Below are positions 23,194-30,763 of a stretch of DNA of 64,000 nucleotides, in pieces (position 1 is the first letter of the stretch; each line of letters starts with the position of its first letter). The stretch comes from XN24 sp035514535 (lineage in GTDB: Bacteria > Pseudomonadota > Gammaproteobacteria > Steroidobacterales > XN24): positions 49,036 through 113,035 of the forward strand of contig DATKAZ010000002.1 in the NCBI GenBank assembly GCA_035514535.1, written 5' to 3'. Both the position numbers and the translations under genes were made by a program. A model generated the notes under the pieces. It saw only the letters and a list, made by a program, of their open reading frames with translations, ran no database searches and was not told the origin of the DNA.

Positions 23194-24272
23194 GCCGCGG
23201 CGGGGAATCCCTCGCCCTGCTGGTCGGCACCCAGAAGGGCCTGTTCGTCGCGACGCCCGCCACCGGCGAGTGGCGGCTCGAGGGCCCGTCGATAGCCGGC
23301 TACGAGGTCATCCACACCTGCGCGCCGCCGGACGAGCCGGGCGTGTTCTACGCGGCGGCCGCGCACAAGATCTGGGGCGCGCACCTCTACCGCAGTGAGG
23401 ACGGGGGACGCACGTGGACGTCCCTCCCCGCGACGCCGCAGCACGCGCCCGGCGTACATCGCACGGCGCTCAGGACGATCTGGTACCTCGCGGCGGCGCC
23501 CGGGGGCCGGCTCTATGCGGGGATCGATCCCGCCGGCCTGTTCATGAGCGACGATGGCGCCGCGGCGTGGCAGCCGGTGACGGCGCTCAACGAGCACCCG
23601 ACGCGCGACACCTGGGAGCCCGCGCGCGGCGGCTTCTCCATCCACTCCATCCGCATCGACCCGGCCAACCCGGCGCGCCTGTGGGCGGCCGTATCGGCCG
23701 GTGGCGTCTACCGCAGCGAGGACGCCGGCGCGAGCTGGGCGCCCGCCAATACCGGGGTCAGGGCAGAGAATCTGCCGACGCCTTACCCGCAGACCGGCCA
23801 CAACGTCCATCGCCTCGTCATGCACCCGGCGCGTCCGGACCGCCTGTACCGGCAGTGCTACCACGGCACCTGGCGCAGCGACGACGGTGGGCGCAGCTGG
23901 ATCGAGATCACCGCGGGACTGCCCGGCAATTTCGGCTACGCCATCGCCGCGGATCCGCGCGATCCGGACACCGTGTTCCAGGTGCCGGAAGCCGACTCGC
24001 ACATGCGCACGGTGGTGGACGGCCGGCTGCGCGTCTACCGCAGCCGCGACGCGGGGGCGAGCTGGGAGTCCGTGAGCGAGGGCCTGCCGCAGGCGCATGC
24101 CTGGGTGACCGTGCTGCGCGAGGCGCTGGACTGCGACGACGCCGGCGGCGTGTACTTCGGCACTTCCGGCGGCCACCTGTTCGCCCGCCGCAATGGCGCG
24201 CGGCACTGGCAGCCGGTGGCCGGCTTCCTGCCACGGATTCTCTCCGTCAAGGCCGTGCGGAGGCCCGCGTGA
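23190..24272 (+). CDS. BNR/sialidase-like β-propeller protein in the molybdopterin operon
   Basis: 360 residues; the GTG start overlaps the moaB stop (GTGA). At least four BNR/Asp-box-like repeats are present: YRSEDGGRTWTSL, FMSDDGAAAWQPV, YRSEDAGASWAPA, WRSDDGGRSWIEI and YRSRDAGASWESV, spread about 50-60 residues apart, as in six-bladed propellers often labelled exo-alpha-sialidase. No signal peptide is seen, so it is likely cytoplasmic, and the catalytic Arg triad of true sialidases was not identified. A sialic-acid role is therefore doubtful. The overlap with moaB and yqeC ties it to molybdopterin or sulfur-carrier chemistry, function unknown. Confidence 0.85.
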   Translation: MSRGGESLALLVGTQKGLFVATPATGEWRLEGPSIAGYEVIHTCAPPDEPGVFYAAAAHKIWGAHLYRSEDGGRTWTSLPATPQHAPGVHRTALRTIWYLAAAPGGRLYAGIDPAGLFMSDDGAAAWQPVTALNEHPTRDTWEPARGGFSIHSIRIDPANPARLWAAVSAGGVYRSEDAGASWAPANTGVRAENLPTPYPQTGHNVHRLVMHPARPDRLYRQCYHGTWRSDDGGRSWIEITAGLPGNFGYAIAADPRDPDTVFQVPEADSHMRTVVDGRLRVYRSRDAGASWESVSEGLPQAHAWVTVLREALDCDDAGGVYFGTSGGHLFARRNGARHWQPVAGFLPRILSVKAVRRPA

Positions 24273-25018
24273 CGGACCTGCTCGAGCTGCTCGGCGCCCG
24301 TGGCGGCGTCATCTGCGCGACCGGCGCCGGGGGCAAGAAAAGCGTGCTGTTCGCCATCGCCGCCCGCCATCCCGGGCGCGTGGCGTTCACCACCACGGTG
24401 CACACGCTGCCGCCGCCGGACGCGCTCGGTGCGCGCGTCCTGATCGCGCCCGAGGCACAGCTCGAGGGCGAGCTCCAGGATCTCGGCGAGCAGCGCTTCA
24501 TCGCCTACGCCTGTCCGGGAGACAAGCCAGGGCGGCTTGCCGGCGTGCCGCCCGCCCGCATCGACGCGCTGCACGACTCGTTGCGCTTCGACGTGACGCT
24601 GGTCAAGGCGGACGGCGCGCGCATGCGCTGGGTCAAGGCGCCGGCGGATGACGAGCCGGTCGTCCCGGCGGGGATGACGACGCTGATCCCGGTGATGTCG
24701 GCGCGCGCGCTCGGCGAGCCGCTGGCAGAGCGCATCGCGCACCGCGTGGAGCGCGTCGCCACGCTGACGGGTGCGGCGCCGGGCGAGATTTTCCTGCCCG
24801 CACATGCCGCCCGCCTCCTCGCGAGCGACGCCGGCCTGCTGAAGGGCGCCGGCGACGCACACGTCGTGCCGGTCATCAACATGGTGGACGATCCGGCGCG
24901 CCTGGAGCTGGCGACGGAGGCTGCGGAACGGGCCCTGGCGCTGACCGCGCGCTTCGACCGCATCGTGCTCGCGCGGCTCAGGGACGCGGATCCCGTGGTG
25001 GCCGTCATTGAACGCTGA
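24269..25018 (+). CDS. yqeC: YqeC-type molybdenum hydroxylase accessory protein
   Basis: 249 residues; the GTG start overlaps the previous stop by 4 nt. It has a P-loop-like N-terminal GGVICATGAGGKKSVLFAIA (residues about 11-30), then AFTTTVHTLPPPD, FDVTLVKADGARMRWVKAP with an A-D-G-A-R segment, PVVPAGMTTLIPVMSA, and LLKGAGDAHVVPVINMVDD near the C-terminus. These features match YqeC (TIGR03172), named as an accessory of selenium-dependent molybdenum hydroxylases. No selenium genes or hydroxylase are visible here, so it may serve another molybdo- or tungstoenzyme. It overlaps the JAMM gene by 11 nt. Confidence 0.87.
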   Translation: MTDLLELLGARGGVICATGAGGKKSVLFAIAARHPGRVAFTTTVHTLPPPDALGARVLIAPEAQLEGELQDLGEQRFIAYACPGDKPGRLAGVPPARIDALHDSLRFDVTLVKADGARMRWVKAPADDEPVVPAGMTTLIPVMSARALGEPLAERIAHRVERVATLTGAAPGEIFLPAHAARLLASDAGLLKGAGDAHVVPVINMVDDPARLELATEAAERALALTARFDRIVLARLRDADPVVAVIER

Positions 25019-25478
25019 TCGCTTTCCCGGGCCCGCGCGCGCCCGGGCCGGGAAGGCGCCCGCCAGGCTCACAATCCGCCTGCCGCGGGCCTTGCGTGAT
25101 TCCATCGTCGCGCACTGTCTCGCGCAGCAGCCGCTCGAGGGTTGCGGGCTGCTGCTCGGGGAGCGGCACGGCCGGGCCGCGCACATCCACGAAGCCCTGC
25201 CTGCGCCCAACGTGCTGGCCTCGCCGCATCGCTACGAGATCGCGCCCGAGACGGTGCTCGCCGCGGACCGGGCCGCGCGCGCCTCGAGCCGCACGCTGCT
25301 TGGCGCATGGCACTCGCACCCGCGCGGCGCTGCGGTGCCATCCGCCACCGATCGTGCCGAGGCGTGGCCCGACTGGTGCTACCTGATCGTCGGCCTTGCG
25401 GCGCCGCAGGCGCCGGAGTTGCGCGCCTGGCGCGTACTCGGCGAGGATTTCGTCGAAGACGGACTGGAGATCACGTGA
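25008..25478 (+). CDS. JAMM/MPN (Mov34) metallopeptidase
   Basis: 156 residues with a TTG start at 25008, which overlaps the yqeC stop; the annotated start is uncertain because the conserved part begins near residue 20. It has a complete JAMM+ motif: Glu44, then H102-S-H104, seven residues, Ser112, two residues, Asp115. The Zn-binding set is intact, so an active isopeptidase is predicted. Bacterial JAMM proteins beside ubiquitin-like proteins remove C-terminal extensions or release amino acids from sulfur carriers (for example Mec+ with CysO). Here the next gene, overlapping by 4 nt, encodes a MoaD/ThiS-like protein, a natural substrate candidate. Confidence 0.9.
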   Translation: MNADRFPGPARARAGKAPARLTIRLPRALRDSIVAHCLAQQPLEGCGLLLGERHGRAAHIHEALPAPNVLASPHRYEIAPETVLAADRAARASSRTLLGAWHSHPRGAAVPSATDRAEAWPDWCYLIVGLAAPQAPELRAWRVLGEDFVEDGLEIT

Positions 25479-25753
25479 GCCGGATTATCGTCCTGATACC
25501 CCCGCCGCTGCGGCCCTTCGCCGGGGGCGCGGCCGAGCTGGCGGTCGAGGCGACTACGGTCGGCGAGGCGCTGAAGCGCGTCGGCGAGGAGCGCGCGGCA
25601 CTGCTGGCGAGGATCATGACGCCGGAAGGCGAGCTGCGCCCCTACGTCAACGTGTTCGTGGGCGAGCGCAATGCGCGCCACCTCGACGGGCTGCGCACGC
25701 CGCTCGCGGAAGGCGACGTGGTCGCGATCATTCCGGCGGTCGCCGGCGGCTGA
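25475..25753 (+). CDS. MoaD/ThiS-family ubiquitin-like sulfur carrier
   Basis: 92 residues; the GTG start overlaps the JAMM stop (GTGA). The β-grasp pattern has VGEALKRVGEERAALLARIM, YVNVFVGERNARHLDGLRTP, DVVAIIPAVAGG. It ends in Gly-Gly with no extension, ready for adenylation and thiocarboxylation. It is somewhat longer than MoaD and resembles the MoaD/ThiS proteins that accompany AOR-type tungsten enzymes. No E1-like MoeB/ThiF gene is in the window, so an activating enzyme must come from elsewhere. It is the last gene in the overlapping operon. Confidence 0.9.
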   Translation: MSRIIVLIPPPLRPFAGGAAELAVEATTVGEALKRVGEERAALLARIMTPEGELRPYVNVFVGERNARHLDGLRTPLAEGDVVAIIPAVAGG

Positions 25754-25789
25754 TCATTGCATCGCAGCAATTGCGGGCGTCGGGCCTGA

Positions 25790-25818
25790 TTGGAAAAACA
25801 TCGCGTTAGCGTTATGTT
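25790..25818 (+). promoter_or_regulatory. Putative sigma-70 promoter of the ParA-like gene
   Basis: TTGGAA (25790-25795) and TATGTT (25813-25818) are separated by 17 nt, each matching 4 of 6 consensus bases. The local AT content is higher than in surrounding coding DNA, and the site is about 33 nt upstream of ATG 25851. Confidence 0.4.
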
Positions 25819-25850
25819 ATGAACCCCTTTTGAGAGCTTCTGGGGGTGTC

Positions 25851-26609
25851 ATGTTCCCGGCATCGGGCCCCGCGGCCCCGCGCAAGATCGTCGTGCTGAA
25901 TGCGAAGGGTGGCTCCGGCAAGACGACGCTGGCCACCAACATCGCCGCGTGGTGCGCCGTGCACGGCGGACCCACGGCGCTCATGGACTACGATCCGCAG
26001 GGATGCTCGACGCGCTGGCTCGCCAACCGCCCGGCGGAGCGCCCGGCGATCTACGGCATCCCCGCCTACCGGCTGAACCTGAACGTGACCCGCAGCTGGC
26101 AGCTGCGCACGCCGCCGGAAACGAAGTATCTCGTCGTCGATACCTCGGCGGCGATCCCGGCACAGCGACTTGCCGAGTACACGCGCGCCGCGCACGCGGT
26201 GATCATCCCCGTCGGTCCGACGGATATCGACATCCACGCCGCCGCCGGCTTCATCGCCGACCTGCTGCTGATCGCCAAGGAAGATCGCCAGCAGGGGCGG
26301 ATCGCCGTGATCGCCAATCGCGTCCGCGACGGCACGGTAGCCCACGGCCGGCTGCTGCGCTTCCTCGATACGCTGGCCATTCCCTGCCTGACGGTGCTGC
26401 GCGACAGCCAGGTCTACGCCCACGCGGCGCAGCAGGGACTCGGGCTGCACGAGTTCAAGCCACATCTCGTGCGCCGGGATCTCGAGCAATGGAAGCCGCT
26501 GCTGGCCTGGCTCGGGCGGCGCTGCAGCCCGACCGCAGAGTCGAACCTGCCGGCGGCGGGGACGCCCGCCGCGGCGCCGTGCCGTGCAGTCCTGAGCGAC
26601 ACCGCCTAG
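25851..26609 (+). CDS. Orphan ParA/MinD-family ATPase
   Basis: 252 residues from ATG 25851, with GGGGGTG upstream; the frame is open further back but through the MoaD gene. It has a deviant Walker A KGGSGKTT (about residues 18-25) preceded by RKIVVLNA, then MDYDPQGCSTRWL and YLVVDTSAAIPAQRL (Walker B region), as in ParA. The middle has PVGPTDIDIHAAAGFIADLLL, and GRIAVIANRVRDG follows. There is no ParB gene or parS-like repeat beside it, so a role in chromosome partition is not evident; orphan ParA proteins often position other cargo. It precedes cioA by 67 nt on the same strand. Confidence 0.87.
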   Translation: MFPASGPAAPRKIVVLNAKGGSGKTTLATNIAAWCAVHGGPTALMDYDPQGCSTRWLANRPAERPAIYGIPAYRLNLNVTRSWQLRTPPETKYLVVDTSAAIPAQRLAEYTRAAHAVIIPVGPTDIDIHAAAGFIADLLLIAKEDRQQGRIAVIANRVRDGTVAHGRLLRFLDTLAIPCLTVLRDSQVYAHAAQQGLGLHEFKPHLVRRDLEQWKPLLAWLGRRCSPTAESNLPAAGTPAAAPCRAVLSDTA

Positions 26610-26676
26610 ACTTGACCGCACGAAGCGAGGCGCGCTCCTCGCCCATCGAACCGGAATTCAAAGGGGTGTATTCCGA

Positions 26677-28077
26677 ATGGTCGATCTCGACATGGTGCTG
26701 CTGGCGCGGATCCAGTTTGCGTTCACGATCGCGTTCCACATCATCTTTCCGGCGTTCACGATCGGCTTGGCCAGCTACCTCGCGGTCATCGAGGCGTTGT
26801 GGTTGCGCACCGGCAAGCCGCTCTACCGCGAGCTCTACAAGTTCTGGGTCAAGATCTTCGCCGTGTCGTTCGGCATGGGCGTGGTCTCGGGCGTCGTGCT
26901 CAGCTTCCAATTCGGCACCAACTGGAGCGTATTTTCCGAGCTGACCGGCAACGTGCTCGGCCCCCTGCTCGGCTACGAAGTGCTGACGGCATTTTTCCTC
27001 GAGGCCTCGTTCCTTGGCATCATGCTGTTCGGCTGGGACAAGGTGGGCCCGCGGCTGCATTTCGCTTCGACCTGCATCGTCGCCGGCGGCACGCTCGTTT
27101 CCGCGTTCTGGATCCTTGCGGCCAACAGCTGGATGCAGACGCCGGCCGGCTTCGAGATCCGCGACGGCGTGTTCTTCGCCACCAGCTGGCTCGAGGTCAT
27201 TTTCAACCCGTCGTTCCCATATCGTTTTGTCCACATGGTCCTCGCGGCCTACCTGACGACATCGCTGGTGGTCGCCTCGGTCGCGTCCCTGCACCTGCTG
27301 CGCAACACGCAGCCGGCGCATGCGCGCGTGATGATGAAGATGGCGATGGGCTTTCTGGCCATCGTCGTGCCGCTGCAGATCCTGGCGGGCCACGAGCACG
27401 GCGCCCAGGTACACCGCGACCAGCCGATCAAGCTGGCGGCGATGGAGGGCCACTGGGAGAGCTACGAGCGCGAGGCACCCCTGGTGCTGTTTGCCATCCC
27501 GGACCAGGACGGCGAGCGCAACCGCTTCGAGCTCGCCGTGCCGAAGATCGGCAGCCTCATCGTGACCAATTCCTTCGAGGGCGAGATCAAGGGTCTCAAG
27601 GAATGGCCGGCTGAGGACCGCCCGCCGGTGGCGATCGTGTTCTGGAGTTTCCGCATCATGTTCGCCATCGGCGTGCTGATGCTGTTCATCGGCTGGTTCG
27701 GGGCATGGCAGGTCTGGCGGGGTGACCTGGACCGGCATCGCTGGTTCCTGCAGCTCTGCTTCCTCAGCGGCCCGCTCGGCTTCATCGCCGTCATCAGCGG
27801 CTGGATCACGGCGGAGGTCGGGCGCCAGCCGTGGACCGTGTACGGCCTGCTGCGCACCGTGGACTCGGTGTCGCCCGTCACGGCGGCCGCGGTCGGCACC
27901 TCGCTGATCGTGTTCGTGTTCGTCTATACCATCGTGTTTTCGGCCGGCAGCTGGTACCTGTTCAAGATCGCCTGGGCAGGACCGTCGACGACAGCGGAGC
28001 CCGCGCCCGACAAGCCGCCGCTCGCTTCCTGGATGCTGCCGGCGTCGCGCGACGGCATCGAGCCGGCCAAGAGGTAG
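26677..28077 (+). CDS. cioA: Cytochrome bd quinol oxidase subunit I (CioA type)
   Basis: 466 residues, nine predicted membrane helices. Conserved segments include RIQFAFTIAFHIIFPAFTIG with a His near residue 20, SFGMGVVSGVVLSFQFGTNW, ANSWMQTPAGFEI, YRFVHMVLAAYL with the second haem His, and QPIKLAAMEGHWE. The GWITAEVGRQPW signature occurs before the last two helices. The Q-loop is short compared with E. coli CydA, so this is a short-loop (cyanide-insensitive CioA-like) member. It reduces O2 to water using quinol and could dispose of electrons from the formate dehydrogenase. It is followed by cioB after 4 nt. Confidence 0.95.
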   Translation: MVDLDMVLLARIQFAFTIAFHIIFPAFTIGLASYLAVIEALWLRTGKPLYRELYKFWVKIFAVSFGMGVVSGVVLSFQFGTNWSVFSELTGNVLGPLLGYEVLTAFFLEASFLGIMLFGWDKVGPRLHFASTCIVAGGTLVSAFWILAANSWMQTPAGFEIRDGVFFATSWLEVIFNPSFPYRFVHMVLAAYLTTSLVVASVASLHLLRNTQPAHARVMMKMAMGFLAIVVPLQILAGHEHGAQVHRDQPIKLAAMEGHWESYEREAPLVLFAIPDQDGERNRFELAVPKIGSLIVTNSFEGEIKGLKEWPAEDRPPVAIVFWSFRIMFAIGVLMLFIGWFGAWQVWRGDLDRHRWFLQLCFLSGPLGFIAVISGWITAEVGRQPWTVYGLLRTVDSVSPVTAAAVGTSLIVFVFVYTIVFSAGSWYLFKIAWAGPSTTAEPAPDKPPLASWMLPASRDGIEPAKR

Positions 28078-28081
28078 CGTC

Positions 28082-29110
28082 ATGGATCTGATCAGCCTTC
28101 CACTCGTGTGGGCCGGACTGCTGGCGACCGCGGTGTTCATGTACGTGTTGCTGGACGGCTTCGATCTCGGCGTCGGCATCCTGTTCCCGTTCGCCGAGAA
28201 GGACGAGGACCGGGACGTCATGATGAACTCGGTCGCACCGTTCTGGGACGGTAACGAGACCTGGCTGGTGCTCGGCGGCGGCGGCATGTTCGCCGCCTTC
28301 CCGCTCGCCTACGCGGCGCTGATGCCGGCGATCTACATGCCGATCGGCTTCATGCTGATCGCCCTCATCTTCCGCGGCGTGGCCTTCGAGTTCCGCTTCA
28401 AGGCAGTCGGCTCCGGGCGCCGCATCTGGGACCAGGCGTTCCACTGGGGCTCGATCGTGGCGACGTTTTCGCAGGGCCTGATCCTCGGCACGCTCGTGCA
28501 GGGCATTCCGCTGGAGAACAACCGCTTTGCCGGCGGGATGTTCGAATGGCTCACGCCGTTCAGCTTCGTCACCGGTTGTGCGCTCATCTGGGGCTACACG
28601 CTGCTCGGCGCCGGCTGGCTGGTCATCAAGACCGAGGGCCGCCTGCTCGAGTGGTCCCGCCGGGTCGGCCTCGTCGCCGCCGCGGTCGTGCTGCTGATGA
28701 TCGTCGTGGTGAGCCTGTGGGTGCCGGCGCTGGAAGCCGAGGTCGCTACCCGCTGGGGCCTGAACTATCCGGACGTGGAATGGGGCCGGCTGATGATGTG
28801 GAGCCCGATCCCGGTGCTCGTGGCGATCGCCTTCTGGCAGCTCGTGCGCGGCCTGCGCCACGACGGCGTGTATGGCCCGTACGCCTGGACCGTCGTGATC
28901 TTCCTGCTCGGTTACATCGGCCTGATGGTGGGAATTTATCCTTACCTCGTACCGTATTCGCTGACCTATATCGAGGCGGCAGCGGCACCGAATGCCCAGG
29001 GCCTGCTGCTCGTGGGCGCGGTAATTTTCCTGCCGATCATTCTCGGCTACACCGCCTACGTCTACTGGGTGTTCCGCGGCAAGGTCACGGTGGATGCCGG
29101 TTACCACTGA
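28082..29110 (+). CDS. cioB: Cytochrome bd quinol oxidase subunit II (CioB type)
   Basis: 342 residues, eight or so membrane helices. The N-terminal LDGFDLGVGILFPF and SVAPFWDGNETWLVLGGGG segments are diagnostic of CydB/CioB. FRGVAFEFRFK and GIYPYLVPYSLTYIEAAAAPN follow. It forms the oxidase with CioA; it starts 4 nt after cioA and overlaps the DUF2474 peptide gene by 17 nt. No cydDC genes for assembly lie in the window. Confidence 0.95.
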   Translation: MDLISLPLVWAGLLATAVFMYVLLDGFDLGVGILFPFAEKDEDRDVMMNSVAPFWDGNETWLVLGGGGMFAAFPLAYAALMPAIYMPIGFMLIALIFRGVAFEFRFKAVGSGRRIWDQAFHWGSIVATFSQGLILGTLVQGIPLENNRFAGGMFEWLTPFSFVTGCALIWGYTLLGAGWLVIKTEGRLLEWSRRVGLVAAAVVLLMIVVVSLWVPALEAEVATRWGLNYPDVEWGRLMMWSPIPVLVAIAFWQLVRGLRHDGVYGPYAWTVVIFLLGYIGLMVGIYPYLVPYSLTYIEAAAAPNAQGLLLVGAVIFLPIILGYTAYVYWVFRGKVTVDAGYH

Positions 29111-29234
29111 GCGGCGGCGCGGCCCGACCCGCGAGACCTGGCGTCGCATCGGCTGGTTCGTGCTTTTCTATCTCGGCGGACTCGCCGCCGTGACGTTGCT
29201 CTCCTACGGCCTGCGCCTGCTCTGGCCGTTCTGA
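29094..29234 (+). CDS. DUF2474-type small membrane subunit of cytochrome bd
   Basis: 46 residues, ATG overlapping the cioB stop by 17 nt. It has a basic N-terminus (ERRRGPTRETWRR) and a single hydrophobic helix, IGWFVLFYLGGLAAVTLLSY, ending LRLLWPF. Small single-helix proteins of the DUF2474 type follow cioAB in many proteobacteria and are counterparts of CydX, which stabilises the oxidase. The short length and exact position support the call. Confidence 0.8.
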   Translation: MPVTTERRRGPTRETWRRIGWFVLFYLGGLAAVTLLSYGLRLLWPF

Positions 29235-29359
29235 TCGTTCCCGTTCAGTTGGGATTCGGCGGTCCCGACCCGGCGCGGTTACAATGATGCCCCCGCAAGG
29301 GCGCGGGGACATCGTTGCCTGCCGCGCAACGCAGTGATTCTCTGGTCTTCGAGGTGAAC

Positions 29360-30763
29360 ATGCGCCATCGTTTCGCCCGGCTTATCGCCGTCGCGCTGAT
29401 TCTGAGCACCGTGGCCTGCGGCAGTGGCGATGGACCCGAATACATCTGGTTCCGCGTCATGCACGCGATGCCCGACAGCCCCAATTTGCTGATCTCCTAC
29501 GAGGATTACGTGTTCCGGCGGAGCGTCGCCTACGCCACGTCGACCGCCGAGGGCGGTGAGTCGCTGCTGAGCCGCTCCGGGCCCACGGCGCGCCTCACCG
29601 CGACGTATTTCGAGGCCGACGGGTCGCTCGGCGACACGCTTCTGAACCTCGACGTCCCGGTGGAGAAGGACCACACTTCGACGGTGGTTTTTGCCGGCGG
29701 CTTCGACGATCCGCAGGCCATCACCGTGGTCTCGCCGCGGCCGGAGCGTCCGCTCGGGGCCATGCATGTGCAGTTCGTGCACGCCGCGCTGGATCAGGGG
29801 GCGCTGGATATCTACGTCACGGCGCCGGACACCGAGCTGACTTCGACCGCGCCGCTCGCGACCCTGCAGCCGCGCGGCCATTCAGGGATCCTCGAGATTC
29901 CCTTCGGCGAGTCGCGCATCCGCCTCACGCCGGCCGGGTCGCTCGACGTCCTGATGGATTCCGGCGAGCTCGATTTCCCGGAGACGGAGGGGACCACGGG
30001 GCCCGGCATGCAGTGGCTGTTCGCCATCGCGCCCGGCGTCGTGCCCGGCCCCTCGCCGCTGTTCCTGCTGGGCTCGACGGGCCGCGAGTCGTTCCGCTTC
30101 CGGGATGCCGGCACGCCCGCGACGCTGCGTGCCATGCACGCCCTGCCGGACACACCGCCGGTCGACGTAGTGGTCGCGGCGACTACGCCGATCACGCTGT
30201 TCACCGGCCTCGAGTACGGCACCCGTACGCCGCTGCTCGCGGCGCCGCTCGGCGATGTCCCGGTGGCGTTCCGCGAGAGCGGCGAAGGCGGGCAGCAGCT
30301 TGCGACCGGGACCTCGGAATTCAGCGTGGCCCAGCAGTACTCGGCGTTCCTGATCGGCCCGCCTGAGGAGCCCGGGATTATCTTCAACGGCAGCCAGGGC
30401 CGCAGCGTCGTCACGGAGGCCAAGCTCAGGTTCGCGAATCTCGCGCCGGGCTCCCAGTTCTTCTCGGTCTACCAGACGAGCACCGCAGACGAGACGCGCG
30501 ACGCGAGCAACCGGCTCATCAGGGACCTGCGCTTCGGCGTGTCATCAAGCTACATCGTGCGCACGCCCGGCGACTATTTCCTGACCATCACGCAGCGATT
30601 CTACGAGGACCCGGAGGACGCGGCGGACGCGCCCGAGACCGTCGTGTTCGGCCCCATGCCGCTGGAGCTGGTGGGCGGCGACGTGTTCACGTGGGCGATC
30701 CTCGCGCCCCAGAACGAGGGCGAGCCCGAGGTCCTGCTGCAGTTCGACGACCGGGATCCCTGA
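29360..30763 (+). CDS. DUF4397-domain lipoprotein
   Basis: 467 residues from ATG 29360, with GAGGTG upstream. A lipoprotein signal, MRHRFARLIAVALILSTVAC, has a lipobox ending at Cys20. Two to three DUF4397-type β-modules are visible: FRVMHAMPDSPNLLISYEDY, VQFVHAALDQGALDIYVTAP, and LRAMHALPDTPPVDVVVAATT, each with the R-x-x-H-A-x-P-D-x-P-x-x-D-V pattern. These domains are found in cell-surface proteins, function unknown. The last 77 nt overlap, tail to tail, the cyclase gene on the opposite strand, so transcription of the two may interfere. Confidence 0.87.
   Translation: MRHRFARLIAVALILSTVACGSGDGPEYIWFRVMHAMPDSPNLLISYEDYVFRRSVAYATSTAEGGESLLSRSGPTARLTATYFEADGSLGDTLLNLDVPVEKDHTSTVVFAGGFDDPQAITVVSPRPERPLGAMHVQFVHAALDQGALDIYVTAPDTELTSTAPLATLQPRGHSGILEIPFGESRIRLTPAGSLDVLMDSGELDFPETEGTTGPGMQWLFAIAPGVVPGPSPLFLLGSTGRESFRFRDAGTPATLRAMHALPDTPPVDVVVAATTPITLFTGLEYGTRTPLLAAPLGDVPVAFRESGEGGQQLATGTSEFSVAQQYSAFLIGPPEEPGIIFNGSQGRSVVTEAKLRFANLAPGSQFFSVYQTSTADETRDASNRLIRDLRFGVSSSYIVRTPGDYFLTITQRFYEDPEDAADAPETVVFGPMPLELVGGDVFTWAILAPQNEGEPEVLLQFDDRDP

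Noticed and set aside
23190..24272. A true sialidase
   Set aside because: BNR repeats are present but there is no signal peptide or recognisable catalytic Arg triad, and the context is cofactor synthesis.
26455..28287. A 610-codon minus-strand frame
   Set aside because: Antisense to parA and cioA; composition is non-coding-like.
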